Of a stretch of DNA of 64,000 bases, positions 47,349 to 56,410 are shown one piece after another (position 1 is the stretch's first letter; every line of letters starts with the position of its first letter). The notes under the pieces are model-generated. The model was given only the letters and a program-made list of their open reading frames with translations, was not told the origin of the DNA and searched no databases. This DNA comes from Deltaproteobacteria bacterium. Lineage in GTDB: Bacteria > Desulfobacterota > Syntrophorhabdia > Syntrophorhabdales > JANXAF01. The stretch is from positions 1 to 64,000 of the forward strand of contig JAOADT010000007.1 of assembly GCA_026417175.1 (NCBI GenBank), read 5' to 3'. The position numbers and the translations under genes were made by a program.

Positions 47349-47435
47349 TGCCGGAGGCGGGGGTCGAACCCGCACGGGGTTTAAACCCCACCGGATTTTG
47401 AGTCCGGCGCGTCTTCCAGTTCCACCACTCCGGCA
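47349..47435 (-). tRNA. tRNA-Leu (anticodon CAA)
   Basis: Minus strand TGCCGGAGTGGTGGAACTGGAAGACGCGCCGGACTCAAAATCCGGTGGGG...GGTTCGACCCCCGCCTCCGGCA; 87 nt, long variable arm, anticodon loop CTCAAAA. Confidence 0.95.
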
Positions 47436-47536
47436 GCTTTTTTATCATACAATACACATAAAGGATGTTGCAACAGTCTGATTCTTTCAACAAAAAATTT
47501 ATATGGAACATTTGTAACCGCTAGTACCAAATATTT

Positions 47537-47767
47537 TTATCCGGTATCTATCCTGAAATCTTCAATCCTTTCACTCAGTAAGGATTCAACAGTCTGTCTG
47601 TCCTCTCTGCAAAATCTTATACATATTCCACAATCGGAACTAAGAGTTCTTGGCACCGGTATTAGTTTATATGGAATACCTCTGTTTTTTAGAATCTTTT
47701 CTGCCGCTAGAACGTGGCTTGTAGAGTTGAAAAGGGCAAAGAGGTAACCCTCATTACATTCCTTCAT
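47537..47767 (-). CDS. DUF3343 domain protein
   Basis: YLFALFNSTSHVLAAEKILKNRGIPYKLIPVPRTLSSDCGICIRF. Confidence 0.88.
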   Translation of the reverse strand: MKECNEGYLFALFNSTSHVLAAEKILKNRGIPYKLIPVPRTLSSDCGICIRFCREDRQTVESLLSERIEDFRIDTG

Positions 47768-48360
47768 GGATAGATTAGCCTTTCTGCTAATGTAAGGATT
47801 TGAGCTATAACATACATATTAGAGATCTCACCCACTGAAATCTCGTCCTTTATTCCAAGATGGGTAACGCAGGTTCCACATAATAGTATTCTAACTCCTA
47901 TGTTCTCAAGCATCTTTAAGTCTGTAAGACACTCAGAATCTTTTTTTGCCAGCAAAACACCAGTGTTGTACATTATTATTGTATCAGGTTTTTTCTCAAG
48001 TTCAGTAAGTGTATGGATGAAAATCCGTAGAAGTAGCCTTCCCAACTCTACGTCTCCTCTACCCATTGTGTCAGAAGAAATGACAATAACTGTTTTTCCT
48101 TTCGGAATCGTCTCTACTTTATTGTCCCTTAAAAGTTTTTCTTCTCGCTTCAATAAAATTCTGTAAACTCCATCTTCTTCTATTCCTTCAAATGTGTAAC
48201 CTTTGTCCGCAGCTAGCCTTTTTATATTTTCAAAGGCTACTACATTATCGACATGTATCTCGACTTCCTCATGTTCGTCTAGGGCCTTCTTTGCTAAAAT
48301 CAAGGGTTCTGGGCAGCTTAGACCTTTTGCGTTAACGATAAATGCCATATTAGCCTCCAA
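47764..48360 (-). CDS. yedF: YedF, sulfurtransferase-like selenium metabolism protein
   Basis: N-terminal TusA-like NAKGLSCPEPLILAKKAL; C-terminal DsrE-like TVIVISSDTMGRGDVELGRLLLRIFIHTLTE. Confidence 0.9.
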   Translation of the reverse strand: MEANMAFIVNAKGLSCPEPLILAKKALDEHEEVEIHVDNVVAFENIKRLAADKGYTFEGIEEDGVYRILLKREEKLLRDNKVETIPKGKTVIVISSDTMGRGDVELGRLLLRIFIHTLTELEKKPDTIIMYNTGVLLAKKDSECLTDLKMLENIGVRILLCGTCVTHLGIKDEISVGEISNMYVIAQILTLAERLIYP

Positions 48361-48498
48361 TTGGAAAGATTTCCAGTCTTTAAAGCCGAACCGGCTTTAC
48401 GCTAGATACACACTAGGCGGGATATAAGACAGATAGCTAGTATGAATCACAAATAAAATATTACACAAATGGATATTCCACAGTCAATCTAATTTGAT

Positions 48499-49176
48499 TC
48501 ACACGATTTCTGAATAGACACGTTCTATTGCTTCAAAAATGTCTGGCCATTCTGTGATAGGTCGTCCCATGACTATGTAATCAGCTTCTGCCCTAACAGC
48601 TTCTTTTATAGATGAGACTGCTATCTGATCCTTTCTGTGAGGAAACCAGTGAGGTCTTATTCCCGTGCAAATCTTTTTTAAGGGATAATCTTTTATTACG
48701 CTTAAACCTTTTGCTGAAAGAACAACGTATGCATAACCATTCATGAGTGCTATGTCTGCAAAGTTTCGAATCATTTCTTCGGTGTTTCTTTCGTAAATCC
48801 ATTTTACTTGGAGATCGGTAAAGGAGGTAAGAACAGTAAAACCTGCAATATGCTCAAGCAATTGTTCCTTTCTGGGTCTAAAGTTGGCCGAACAGTGTAC
48901 TGAGACAATATCTGCACCTGCTTCTACCAATCTGTTTAGGCAATTTTCTATGGTATTGGGTATATCGTGAAGCTTAGTGTCAGCAAAAACGGAAAGACTG
49001 TATATTTCTTTAAGGGTTTTGATGATATAGGGGGTAGAAGCGGAAAAAAGCATGTCATTTATCTTTATACCCCAGATCATACCTTTTTCTTTGGCCGCTT
49101 TCAGTTTATCGAATATCCCTTTCTCTTTTGCCTCTTCGAAAGAAAAACCATCTACAGCTACAATCAACTGGGTCAT
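48499..49176 (-). CDS. pyrF: Orotidine 5'-phosphate decarboxylase
   Basis: LIVAVDGFSFEEAKE; FADTKLHDIPNTIENCLNRLVEAGADIVSVHCSA; YIVMGRPITEWPD. Confidence 0.92.
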   Translation of the reverse strand: MTQLIVAVDGFSFEEAKEKGIFDKLKAAKEKGMIWGIKINDMLFSASTPYIIKTLKEIYSLSVFADTKLHDIPNTIENCLNRLVEAGADIVSVHCSANFRPRKEQLLEHIAGFTVLTSFTDLQVKWIYERNTEEMIRNFADIALMNGYAYVVLSAKGLSVIKDYPLKKICTGIRPHWFPHRKDQIAVSSIKEAVRAEADYIVMGRPITEWPDIFEAIERVYSEIV

Positions 49177-49261
49177 CCTTCCTCTCTTGCCTAATATTTT
49201 ATCGGTTATTTGCGGATTTTCTTAAACCTGTTACGTCAGTCTTGACCTTAGTGTTCTTCCC

Positions 49262-51217
49262 ATGTTATTTAAAGCCATGCTAGAGGTATATCCGTCTCTC
49301 TTTTCACCAGGTAAAATAGGGAACATTATCACAAAAAACAGAATTAAATACGCTGCAACAGAGACAAACTTTCCCTTTGCCGACGGCTATGTGAGCGAAA
49401 AGGAAATAGCTTACATGGAGGCTCAGGCAAAGGGAGGCGCAGCTATAGTGACAACCCAGGGTGCTTACCCAGACGAAAAGGGAGAAGGAAAGGGTTTCAA
49501 AGGTATGCTGGCCATTTGGGATGATAAGTTTATCCCAGGACTTGCTAGACTTGCCGAGGTTATAAAGAAAAACGGAGCACTTGCCTGCCTTCAGATAATG
49601 CACTGTGGTAGAGAAGGTGGGGTAGACCTCGACTACTGCTTAATGCCTTCTTACGTGCCACAGAGGCTTTCGTACTTTAAAGAGCCAAGGGTTATGACAA
49701 AGGAGGATATAAAAAAGACAATACAAGATCATATAAAGGCCGCAAAGCGAGCTTACACTGCAGGATTCGATATGATAGAGATATCCGGAATAGTCGGATA
49801 CCTGATTTCCACTTTTATATCGAGGTACACAAATAAGAGGGAAGACGAATACGGGGGTGACATCAGACAAAGATGTAGATTAATGGTAGAGATATTACAA
49901 GGAATAAAAGCTGAATTAGGGGATAGTATACCTGTCGGAATCAGGCTATGTGGACTTGAACTCCTGGATGATCGAGGAGGAAATACTTTTGAAGAAAGTA
50001 TAGAAACTTTTAAGGTTGCGGAAGAAGCAGGGGCTAATTACGTGAGCGTAACTATCGGCTGGCATGAGTCTTCAGTTCCGGTCATAACTAGAGATGTACC
50101 AATGGGTAAGTGGCTCTATGTGGCAAAAGAAGTAAAGAAGCACGTCAACATACCTGTAATGATGGCCTTCCGCCAGTTTCTCCCTCACATACCAGAGAAA
50201 GCCATAAAAGAAGGCATAATTGATTTTTGGGAAGTATGTAGGCCGATGATAGCCGATCCAAATTTGCCTAATAAAGCAAAAAATGGGAAAGAAAAAGAAA
50301 TAATCCCTTGTATCGCATGCAACCTGTGTTTTTTGAGGCTTTATTACCATGAGCCAATAATGTGCACAGTTAGGCCCACATTGGGACATGAGGCGGAAAA
50401 AGAGTGGGGATACTATGGCTTCGAAAAAACTCAAAGAAAAAAAAGAATAATCGTTATAGGTGGGGGACCGTCAGGACTTCAATTTGCTCGTGTCGCTTCA
50501 GAAAGAGGACACCACGTGACTGTTTATGAGAGAAGGGAAAAGTTAGGCGGTAGCTTACTTCTTGCTTCAAAAATCTCCCCTGGAGATGAAGAATTCTTAA
50601 GGGTTGCTGACTATCTTGAACATGAGTGTAAAAAATCAAAGGTAGAGATATTAAAAGGTGTAAGTTTTGCAATCCAACAAGAAATAAGTGACATTGATGT
50701 TATAGTGTATGCAGGTGGGGCTTTACCCAAAAAGTTTGAGTGGGAACATACTCATAAAATACTTACTCCTGAGGATATAATTGAAAAAGGTCTTTTTCCT
50801 TCTGGTAAAGTCGTAGTTCTAGGGGGAAGAGGGGTTGGGCTTTCCGTTGCTACATACCTTTTGAATGTTAATCATTATGAAATTACCATCATCAGTGAGG
50901 ACAAAAGATTAGGAAAGGATGTTAACCCGTTTTATCTTTGGAAAATGGTAAAAATCTTAAAGGAAAAGGGTGTCAAAATATTTTTAGGTGCAAAAATTAT
51001 AAAGGTCGAGGGTGAGAGTCTCATTGTTTCTAGTGAAAAAGGTGTAGATGAGATCGAGTTCGAAAATATTGTAAATACCTTGAGAGAGGAAGCTAAAGAT
51101 GTGTGGGTTTCATTTAACAAACGGGTTAAAGAATTTTACGTAATTGGAGATGCAAGAAGACCAAGAAGGCTACACAACGCTATACATGACGGATATAGAC
51201 TGGGAATGAAAATATAA
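49262..51217 (+). CDS. Old yellow enzyme-type NADH:flavin oxidoreductase fused to FAD/NAD(P)-binding domain (2,4-dienoyl-CoA reductase-like)
   Basis: LFSPGKIGNIITKNRIKYAATETNF; MHCGREGG; CIACNLCFLRLYYHEPIMCTVRPTLGHE; IIVIGGGPSGLQFARVASERGHHVTVYERREKLGG. Confidence 0.9.
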   Translation: MLFKAMLEVYPSLFSPGKIGNIITKNRIKYAATETNFPFADGYVSEKEIAYMEAQAKGGAAIVTTQGAYPDEKGEGKGFKGMLAIWDDKFIPGLARLAEVIKKNGALACLQIMHCGREGGVDLDYCLMPSYVPQRLSYFKEPRVMTKEDIKKTIQDHIKAAKRAYTAGFDMIEISGIVGYLISTFISRYTNKREDEYGGDIRQRCRLMVEILQGIKAELGDSIPVGIRLCGLELLDDRGGNTFEESIETFKVAEEAGANYVSVTIGWHESSVPVITRDVPMGKWLYVAKEVKKHVNIPVMMAFRQFLPHIPEKAIKEGIIDFWEVCRPMIADPNLPNKAKNGKEKEIIPCIACNLCFLRLYYHEPIMCTVRPTLGHEAEKEWGYYGFEKTQRKKRIIVIGGGPSGLQFARVASERGHHVTVYERREKLGGSLLLASKISPGDEEFLRVADYLEHECKKSKVEILKGVSFAIQQEISDIDVIVYAGGALPKKFEWEHTHKILTPEDIIEKGLFPSGKVVVLGGRGVGLSVATYLLNVNHYEITIISEDKRLGKDVNPFYLWKMVKILKEKGVKIFLGAKIIKVEGESLIVSSEKGVDEIEFENIVNTLREEAKDVWVSFNKRVKEFYVIGDARRPRRLHNAIHDGYRLGMKI

Positions 51218-51411
51218 TGATACCGGACATCAAGATAGGATTATGTGTAATGTGTGGAAAATGTGAAGAAGTGTGTCCCACGGACGCCATTCATTTGTCT
51301 TCTGGATTTGTCTACATAGAGACCGACTTTTGTGAGGAATGTGGAATATGTGCTGCCAATTGTCCAACCGGAGCAATTGCAATAAAATTTCCAGTCTTTG
51401 AAAGGGCCTGA
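51217..51411 (+). CDS. 2[4Fe-4S] ferredoxin-like protein
   Basis: CVMCGKCEEVCPTDAIHL and CEECGICAANCPTGAIAIKF. Confidence 0.93.
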   Translation: MIPDIKIGLCVMCGKCEEVCPTDAIHLSSGFVYIETDFCEECGICAANCPTGAIAIKFPVFERA

Positions 51412-51508
51412 AAGGGTCTTTCAAAAAAGAATCACCAAAATCAACGGTAATCAAGTAGCCCTGTATGGTATAGATCTTGCTTATACCCTACAAAGAGGGA
51501 GGTATGTT

Positions 51509-52759
51509 ATGAAAAAATTTCCTGTTCTCGCTTTTGTTTTAATCATGATTTTTGCTATTACTTTCTCCATAGAAGCTTCTGATAAGGGTTCAGATGAACC
51601 TATAAAAATTGGTGTATTTTTTGTAGCTTCAGGTCCGATGGGTGGATACGGAAAGCACGGATTTCAGGCTGTAAAGATGGCCTTAGAGGAGATAAATGCG
51701 CAAGGGGGGATACTGGGAAAAAGAGTAGAAGCCATATATGAGGATACAAGACTTAACTTGGAAAGGGCAACAGAGATAGTGAAGAAATTCATTGATGTGG
51801 ATAAAGTGGATTTTATAATAGGCCCTACATCGAGCGGGATAGCCGCTCCGATATCAAAAATGACTAATGAAAGAAAAAAAATTCTAGTTTTAACCCAGGC
51901 TGCGGCAAATTCTCTTACAGATGAAAATTTCGGAAGGTATCAATTCAGTGTTCTAAGTAACGCACTAATGCATTCAAGATCAGGGGCTTACTATATGGCA
52001 TCGAAACCATTCAAAAGGTGGATGGTTATAGGTCCTAACTACAATTACGGTCACGAATCATGGGCCGCATTTAAAGAAAAAATAAAAGAACTTAGAAACG
52101 ATGTGGAGTTTGTAGGAGAGCTTTGGCCAAAGTTGATGGAGACGGACTATACCCCTTATATCGAAAAGATACTAGATGTAAAGCCGGATGCAGTTTGGTC
52201 GCCACTTTGGGGAATGGATGCAGTAAATTTCATAAGACAAGGTTTAAAGTATAAACTTTTTGAAAAGATCGCTTTTGCCTTCCCTGACGGTGCTGCTCTT
52301 GAGACCTTAATCCCTCTAGGAAAAGATATGCCTGAGGGTATATATGTTGCGGCCAGATATTTTTTTCTTACTCCTGATTCTGAGAGAAACAGGGCCTTCG
52401 TTAAAGGCTATATGGAAAGATACAATGAATATCCCGATTATATGGCAGAGGAAACTTATGCGGGTGTGTATTTCATAAAAGCAGCTGTGGAGAGAGCTCA
52501 AAGTTTGGATCCTGACAAAATAGTGGAAGCGGTAGAAAGAGAACCACTGGCATGGGAGACTCCCGAAGGATGGAAAATTATGAGGAAAGAAGATCACTCA
52601 GTTGTGGAAGATGTTGTGTGGGGTGAGACAAAGTTTAACGAAAAATACGGATTTGCTACTCTAAAAAATGTGCAGTCTATTCAGGCGGAGGAAATCTGTA
52701 GAACGAAGGACGAGCTTACGCATGTGCGGGAAAATTTCGAAAAAAGACTCAAAAAATAA
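51509..52759 (+). CDS. ABC transporter substrate-binding protein (branched-chain amino acid type)
   Basis: Signal peptide; IKIGVFFVASGPMGGYGKHGFQAVKMALEEINAQGGILGKRVEAIYEDTR. Start adjusted to 51509 after GAGGG. Confidence 0.92.
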   Translation: MKKFPVLAFVLIMIFAITFSIEASDKGSDEPIKIGVFFVASGPMGGYGKHGFQAVKMALEEINAQGGILGKRVEAIYEDTRLNLERATEIVKKFIDVDKVDFIIGPTSSGIAAPISKMTNERKKILVLTQAAANSLTDENFGRYQFSVLSNALMHSRSGAYYMASKPFKRWMVIGPNYNYGHESWAAFKEKIKELRNDVEFVGELWPKLMETDYTPYIEKILDVKPDAVWSPLWGMDAVNFIRQGLKYKLFEKIAFAFPDGAALETLIPLGKDMPEGIYVAARYFFLTPDSERNRAFVKGYMERYNEYPDYMAEETYAGVYFIKAAVERAQSLDPDKIVEAVEREPLAWETPEGWKIMRKEDHSVVEDVVWGETKFNEKYGFATLKNVQSIQAEEICRTKDELTHVRENFEKRLKK

Positions 52760-52928
52760 AAAATTTTAAAAAGGTTCTCTGGGGTGGTTTATAGATAAGT
52801 CTATTAGATTATCCACATAAATCTCATCGATGCAAACTACCGTATCAGCTCCATCCCAGTAGAATCTTAAAATGAAGTATAGCCTACAGCAAAGGAATAC
52901 ATTGTGAACGTATTTTAATCTTTCAGAA

Positions 52929-53015
52929 GATTCGCTAGTTTAAAGAATTCAATTATCTCCGCCTGTAACTTCTTAAGGTCTTTGAGGTCATGAACTGCTA
53001 TAACAAGTCTGTACA
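52929..53015 (-). pseudogene. Possible C-terminal remnant of a decayed protein
   Basis: Minus-strand open stretch YRLVIAVHDLKDLKKLQAEIIEFFKLANLLKD* without start; family not recognised. Confidence 0.3.
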
Positions 53016-53219
53016 TATTTCCATTGATTGTTTGAAAAAAACGTGAAAACTATTTACCTTTTATTTCGCAGTCTTTATTGGATTAGCCGGAGACCGATCT
53101 TGAGCTTATCCCAGTCGTATCGAGCGGTCATAGTAACTACTCTGGATTACCCTCAAACACGATCTCAAAAGGGAGACTCAAGAAGATGGTTTTATCTGGA
53201 CCATTTTATCAACTCTTTT

Positions 53220-54572
53220 TTAAACCCTGCCATAATCATCTTCAATTCTTTCTATATCATCTTCTCCAAAGTATTGCCCAGTCTGTATTTCAATAAAAAC
53301 CAGAGGTTCTTTACCCTCGTTTTTGATTCTGTGCCAAGCTCCACACGGTATGTCAATATGGTCGCCATTGCTTAAAAAATAATCGTGCCCATCCTTTGTG
53401 ACTCTCGCAAGTCCATGTAAAATAAACCAATGTTCACTCCTTTTTTTATGTCTCTGGTAACTTAATCGTTGCTCTGGATACACAGTTATTCTCTTCACTT
53501 TGTGCTGATCACTGTCGACCAAAATTTCATAGAATCCCCACGGTCTTTTGTCTTCTGTTTTTCTCTCATCGATAATTTTTTTGTAAACTTGGATGTATTC
53601 CTCTACCATCCTTTCTACTGTGAACTTTTCTTCTACCCATTGGCGGCATCTGTGCCTGTCAAGCTTCCTTACATCCTTAATCTTTTCTAGAAGCTCTTGA
53701 ATATTACTTGCGAGAAAACCAGTCTCACCATGTCTTACGAGCTCTGGCATACTCCCTCTTTTTATTGCTAGCACTGGGGTCCCACAAGCCATAGCTTCTA
53801 TAACCGAAAGCCCAAAGGGCTCATCAAAGTTTATAGGGTGTATAAGCGCGTATGCTTCACCCAAAATCTCCGACTTTTTTTCGGGTCCCACACTTCCTAT
53901 GTAGATTATCTTTTGCCCGTCAATATAAGGGGCACACATAGTGTCAAAGTATTTCTGGTCCTGGATTATTCCTGCTATAACGAGTCTCATGCCAGCTTCT
54001 TTTGCAATTTGGATAGCTTCATATGTGCCTTTGTCGTGATGTATTCTCCCGAAAAAGAGTAAGTAATTACCGTGGTGAGAATAAAATCTGAATTTTTTCA
54101 CATCTATCCCGTGATATATGGTTGCAATGTAGTCCAGCTCAGGGTTTTTGTCTGCCTCACTTATGGCTACGTAATATACGGTCTTGTTATATTTTTTATA
54201 CACTGGTAAAATTCCGGGAGAAGAAAAACCGTGGATAGTTGTAAGGACAGGAGTTTTTGTCATTTTTGCGTAGGTTAGTGGGAGAAAATCAAAATGATTA
54301 TGAATCAGCTCAAACTCTTCTGCCCTTTCGAAAACTTCTGAGATATGAAGAGATTCGTAAACCTTTGGTATTATACCTTTGTCTTCCTCATAGCCCATTT
54401 TCGCAACACTCACAAGTTTAGCATTTGTTATCGAATCCCCTGTTGCAAAAAGGGTTACATCAAATCCTCTTTTCACGAGTTCTTCAGTGAGATTAGATAC
54501 AACATATTCCCAAGGTCCATAATGACGAGGAGGTGTTCTCCATGCAATCGGAGAAAGCATCGCTATCTTCAT
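53220..54572 (-). CDS. GT4 glycosyltransferase fused to C-terminal mannose-6-phosphate isomerase-type cupin
   Basis: MKIAMLSPIAWRTPPRHYGPWEYVVSNLTEELVKRGFDVTLFATGDS; EPFGLSVIEAMACGTPVLAIKRGSMPE; RPWGFYEILVDSDQHKVKRITVYPEQRLSYQRHKKRSEHWFILHGLARVT. Confidence 0.9.
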   Translation of the reverse strand: MKIAMLSPIAWRTPPRHYGPWEYVVSNLTEELVKRGFDVTLFATGDSITNAKLVSVAKMGYEEDKGIIPKVYESLHISEVFERAEEFELIHNHFDFLPLTYAKMTKTPVLTTIHGFSSPGILPVYKKYNKTVYYVAISEADKNPELDYIATIYHGIDVKKFRFYSHHGNYLLFFGRIHHDKGTYEAIQIAKEAGMRLVIAGIIQDQKYFDTMCAPYIDGQKIIYIGSVGPEKKSEILGEAYALIHPINFDEPFGLSVIEAMACGTPVLAIKRGSMPELVRHGETGFLASNIQELLEKIKDVRKLDRHRCRQWVEEKFTVERMVEEYIQVYKKIIDERKTEDKRPWGFYEILVDSDQHKVKRITVYPEQRLSYQRHKKRSEHWFILHGLARVTKDGHDYFLSNGDHIDIPCGAWHRIKNEGKEPLVFIEIQTGQYFGEDDIERIEDDYGRV

Positions 54573-54573
54573 T

Positions 54574-55179
54574 CTAGTTTCTCCTTCTTTGTTTTTCGTT
54601 CCATTCAAGTGCATTATTTACATTTGGTGAAAGGCCTATTTTCCCAGAATCCGAAAAAGAACTATCTATTGATTCTACAAAAACTTTTTTTCTCCGATGC
54701 TTGAGGTCATGACCAAATGAAATCCGTTTGTGAGTTTTGAGCATTTTATCAGATGGGTTGGATCTATGGATCAAAGCCCATTCAACCTGAAATCTCCGTA
54801 GGAATAAAGCTGAATGTCCGTTTTTCAGTGGAATGATCGATCCTTTCTTCTCAAATGACCTAAAATTTTCTTTCAATGTTAAAGAAGAAATAAAGGGACC
54901 ATATGTCAAATGAGCTGTATAGACTGTAGCATGCTTTTTAAGTTCTTGGACATAGGTTATTCTTGGAATTTCTATTCCATTCTCTTCTTCCGGGTGAGAA
55001 TTGGCTTCAGGAAAAAGTGTGGACTTTTCATCTATAATCCTATTTTTTATCCTGTCTTTACTTTTACCAGGCAAAATAAATATAGTGACGGCGGCGTCAA
55101 GTACCCGATTCACAGGGCAAGGGAGATATGACATATTAATTATTCCGTTTCTCTGATAACCTTTGAACAAATCCGGCAT
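54574..55179 (-). pseudogene. Truncated, degenerate GH130-type (beta-mannoside phosphorylase/mannosidase) gene
   Basis: GIEIPRITYVQELKKHATVYTAHLTYGPFISSLTLKENFRSFEKKGSIIPLKNGHSALFLRRFQVEWALIHR; DSGKIGLSP. Expected GxEDPRIT shows Asp replaced by Ile; only 201 aa. Confidence 0.65.
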
Positions 55180-55183
55180 AAGG

Positions 55184-56410
55184 CTAAAACTCCAGATCTA
55201 GAACTACAGGTCTTTTTGTCTGACAAGATTCTATAGCTAGTTTATACGCCTCATTATACTGTCTTGCAACAATTTCCCAGGATACCACATTTTCTAAATA
55301 CCTTTTAAGATTTTCTCCCAGTTCCAGCCTCAGTTTTTCGTCACAAGCTAATCTTATCACCTTTCTTTTGAGCATCTCTTTCGTAGTAAAAAGGAGTCCA
55401 CCTTCACTTTCTAAAGTTTGGGCCGTTAGTCCCTCCATCGGTGCGGTCGTGATATAAGGTTTATTTAAAGCTATAACACGCGCTAACGTCCCAGACTGTG
55501 TTTCATCTACGGTAGGTATAACTATGAAGTCACAAACAGCCATTACCTTGTAATATATTTCACCACGAGGCACAAACTCGTAAAAGTGCGCCATTCCCTT
55601 GTCCGATAGTATTTCTAATTCCGACTTCCACGTTTCATAATCCTTTTTATGATGAGGATCTCTCATGGTTCCTGCAGCTAGAAGATCCCACTCCTCATTT
55701 GTCATTCTTTTTATTTCTTTATGTATCTCTTCCCACATTGAAAGGAGAATGTCCCATCTTTTGTTAGACTGGATCCATCCCACCATGCCTACTACATGGG
55801 TTGAAAGTCCGACATCATCAAGACCGAGTTCTTTTCTCAAAATGGGTATTTCATGTATGCCCCATCTCCTATCAGGTCTTGCTCCATGGGGTACAACCAT
55901 AATGTTTCTAGGCGTCATCCAATTCCTGTTTTTAAAAATCCAGTCTAACCTCCATTTTTGATAATGACATTTAAAAAGTACAACATGACTCTTCTGGCAC
56001 AAGCGATAAATAAAATCAGCTTCAAAATCGGTAAGTCTTCCATGAACCGTATGGGGCTCAACAACAATCGGAAAGTCTCCTATAGCTTCAAGAAGATTTA
56101 GAAACCCTTCATTTCCATCACCTATACCACGTTCGTCATGATATTCGTAGAGTCCATATTCGTGCTGAATGTGAACTACATACGGATCTAGCCTCTCTAT
56201 AAATTTTGCGACCGGTTTCCACCAATCGGCCCTGTTAATTTCTATTACTGGATATACACCTTCTCCTTGACCATCTGTGTGGCATACAACTAACACATCT
56301 CTTTCTGGATTTGCTTTTTTTATAAACTCTCGCGCCTCTTCTGCAAATGTTGCTATTCCACAAAGCCTTGGAGGATAAGAACTTACCATTACAATTGGCT
56401 TATGAGACAT
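55184..56410 (-). CDS. GT4 family glycosyltransferase
   Basis: IVMVSSYPPRLCGIATFAEEAREFI; VVHIQHEYGLYEY; VIPTVDETQSGTLARVIALNKPYITTAPMEGL. Confidence 0.88.
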   Translation of the reverse strand: MSHKPIVMVSSYPPRLCGIATFAEEAREFIKKANPERDVLVVCHTDGQGEGVYPVIEINRADWWKPVAKFIERLDPYVVHIQHEYGLYEYHDERGIGDGNEGFLNLLEAIGDFPIVVEPHTVHGRLTDFEADFIYRLCQKSHVVLFKCHYQKWRLDWIFKNRNWMTPRNIMVVPHGARPDRRWGIHEIPILRKELGLDDVGLSTHVVGMVGWIQSNKRWDILLSMWEEIHKEIKRMTNEEWDLLAAGTMRDPHHKKDYETWKSELEILSDKGMAHFYEFVPRGEIYYKVMAVCDFIVIPTVDETQSGTLARVIALNKPYITTAPMEGLTAQTLESEGGLLFTTKEMLKRKVIRLACDEKLRLELGENLKRYLENVVSWEIVARQYNEAYKLAIESCQTKRPVVLDLEF

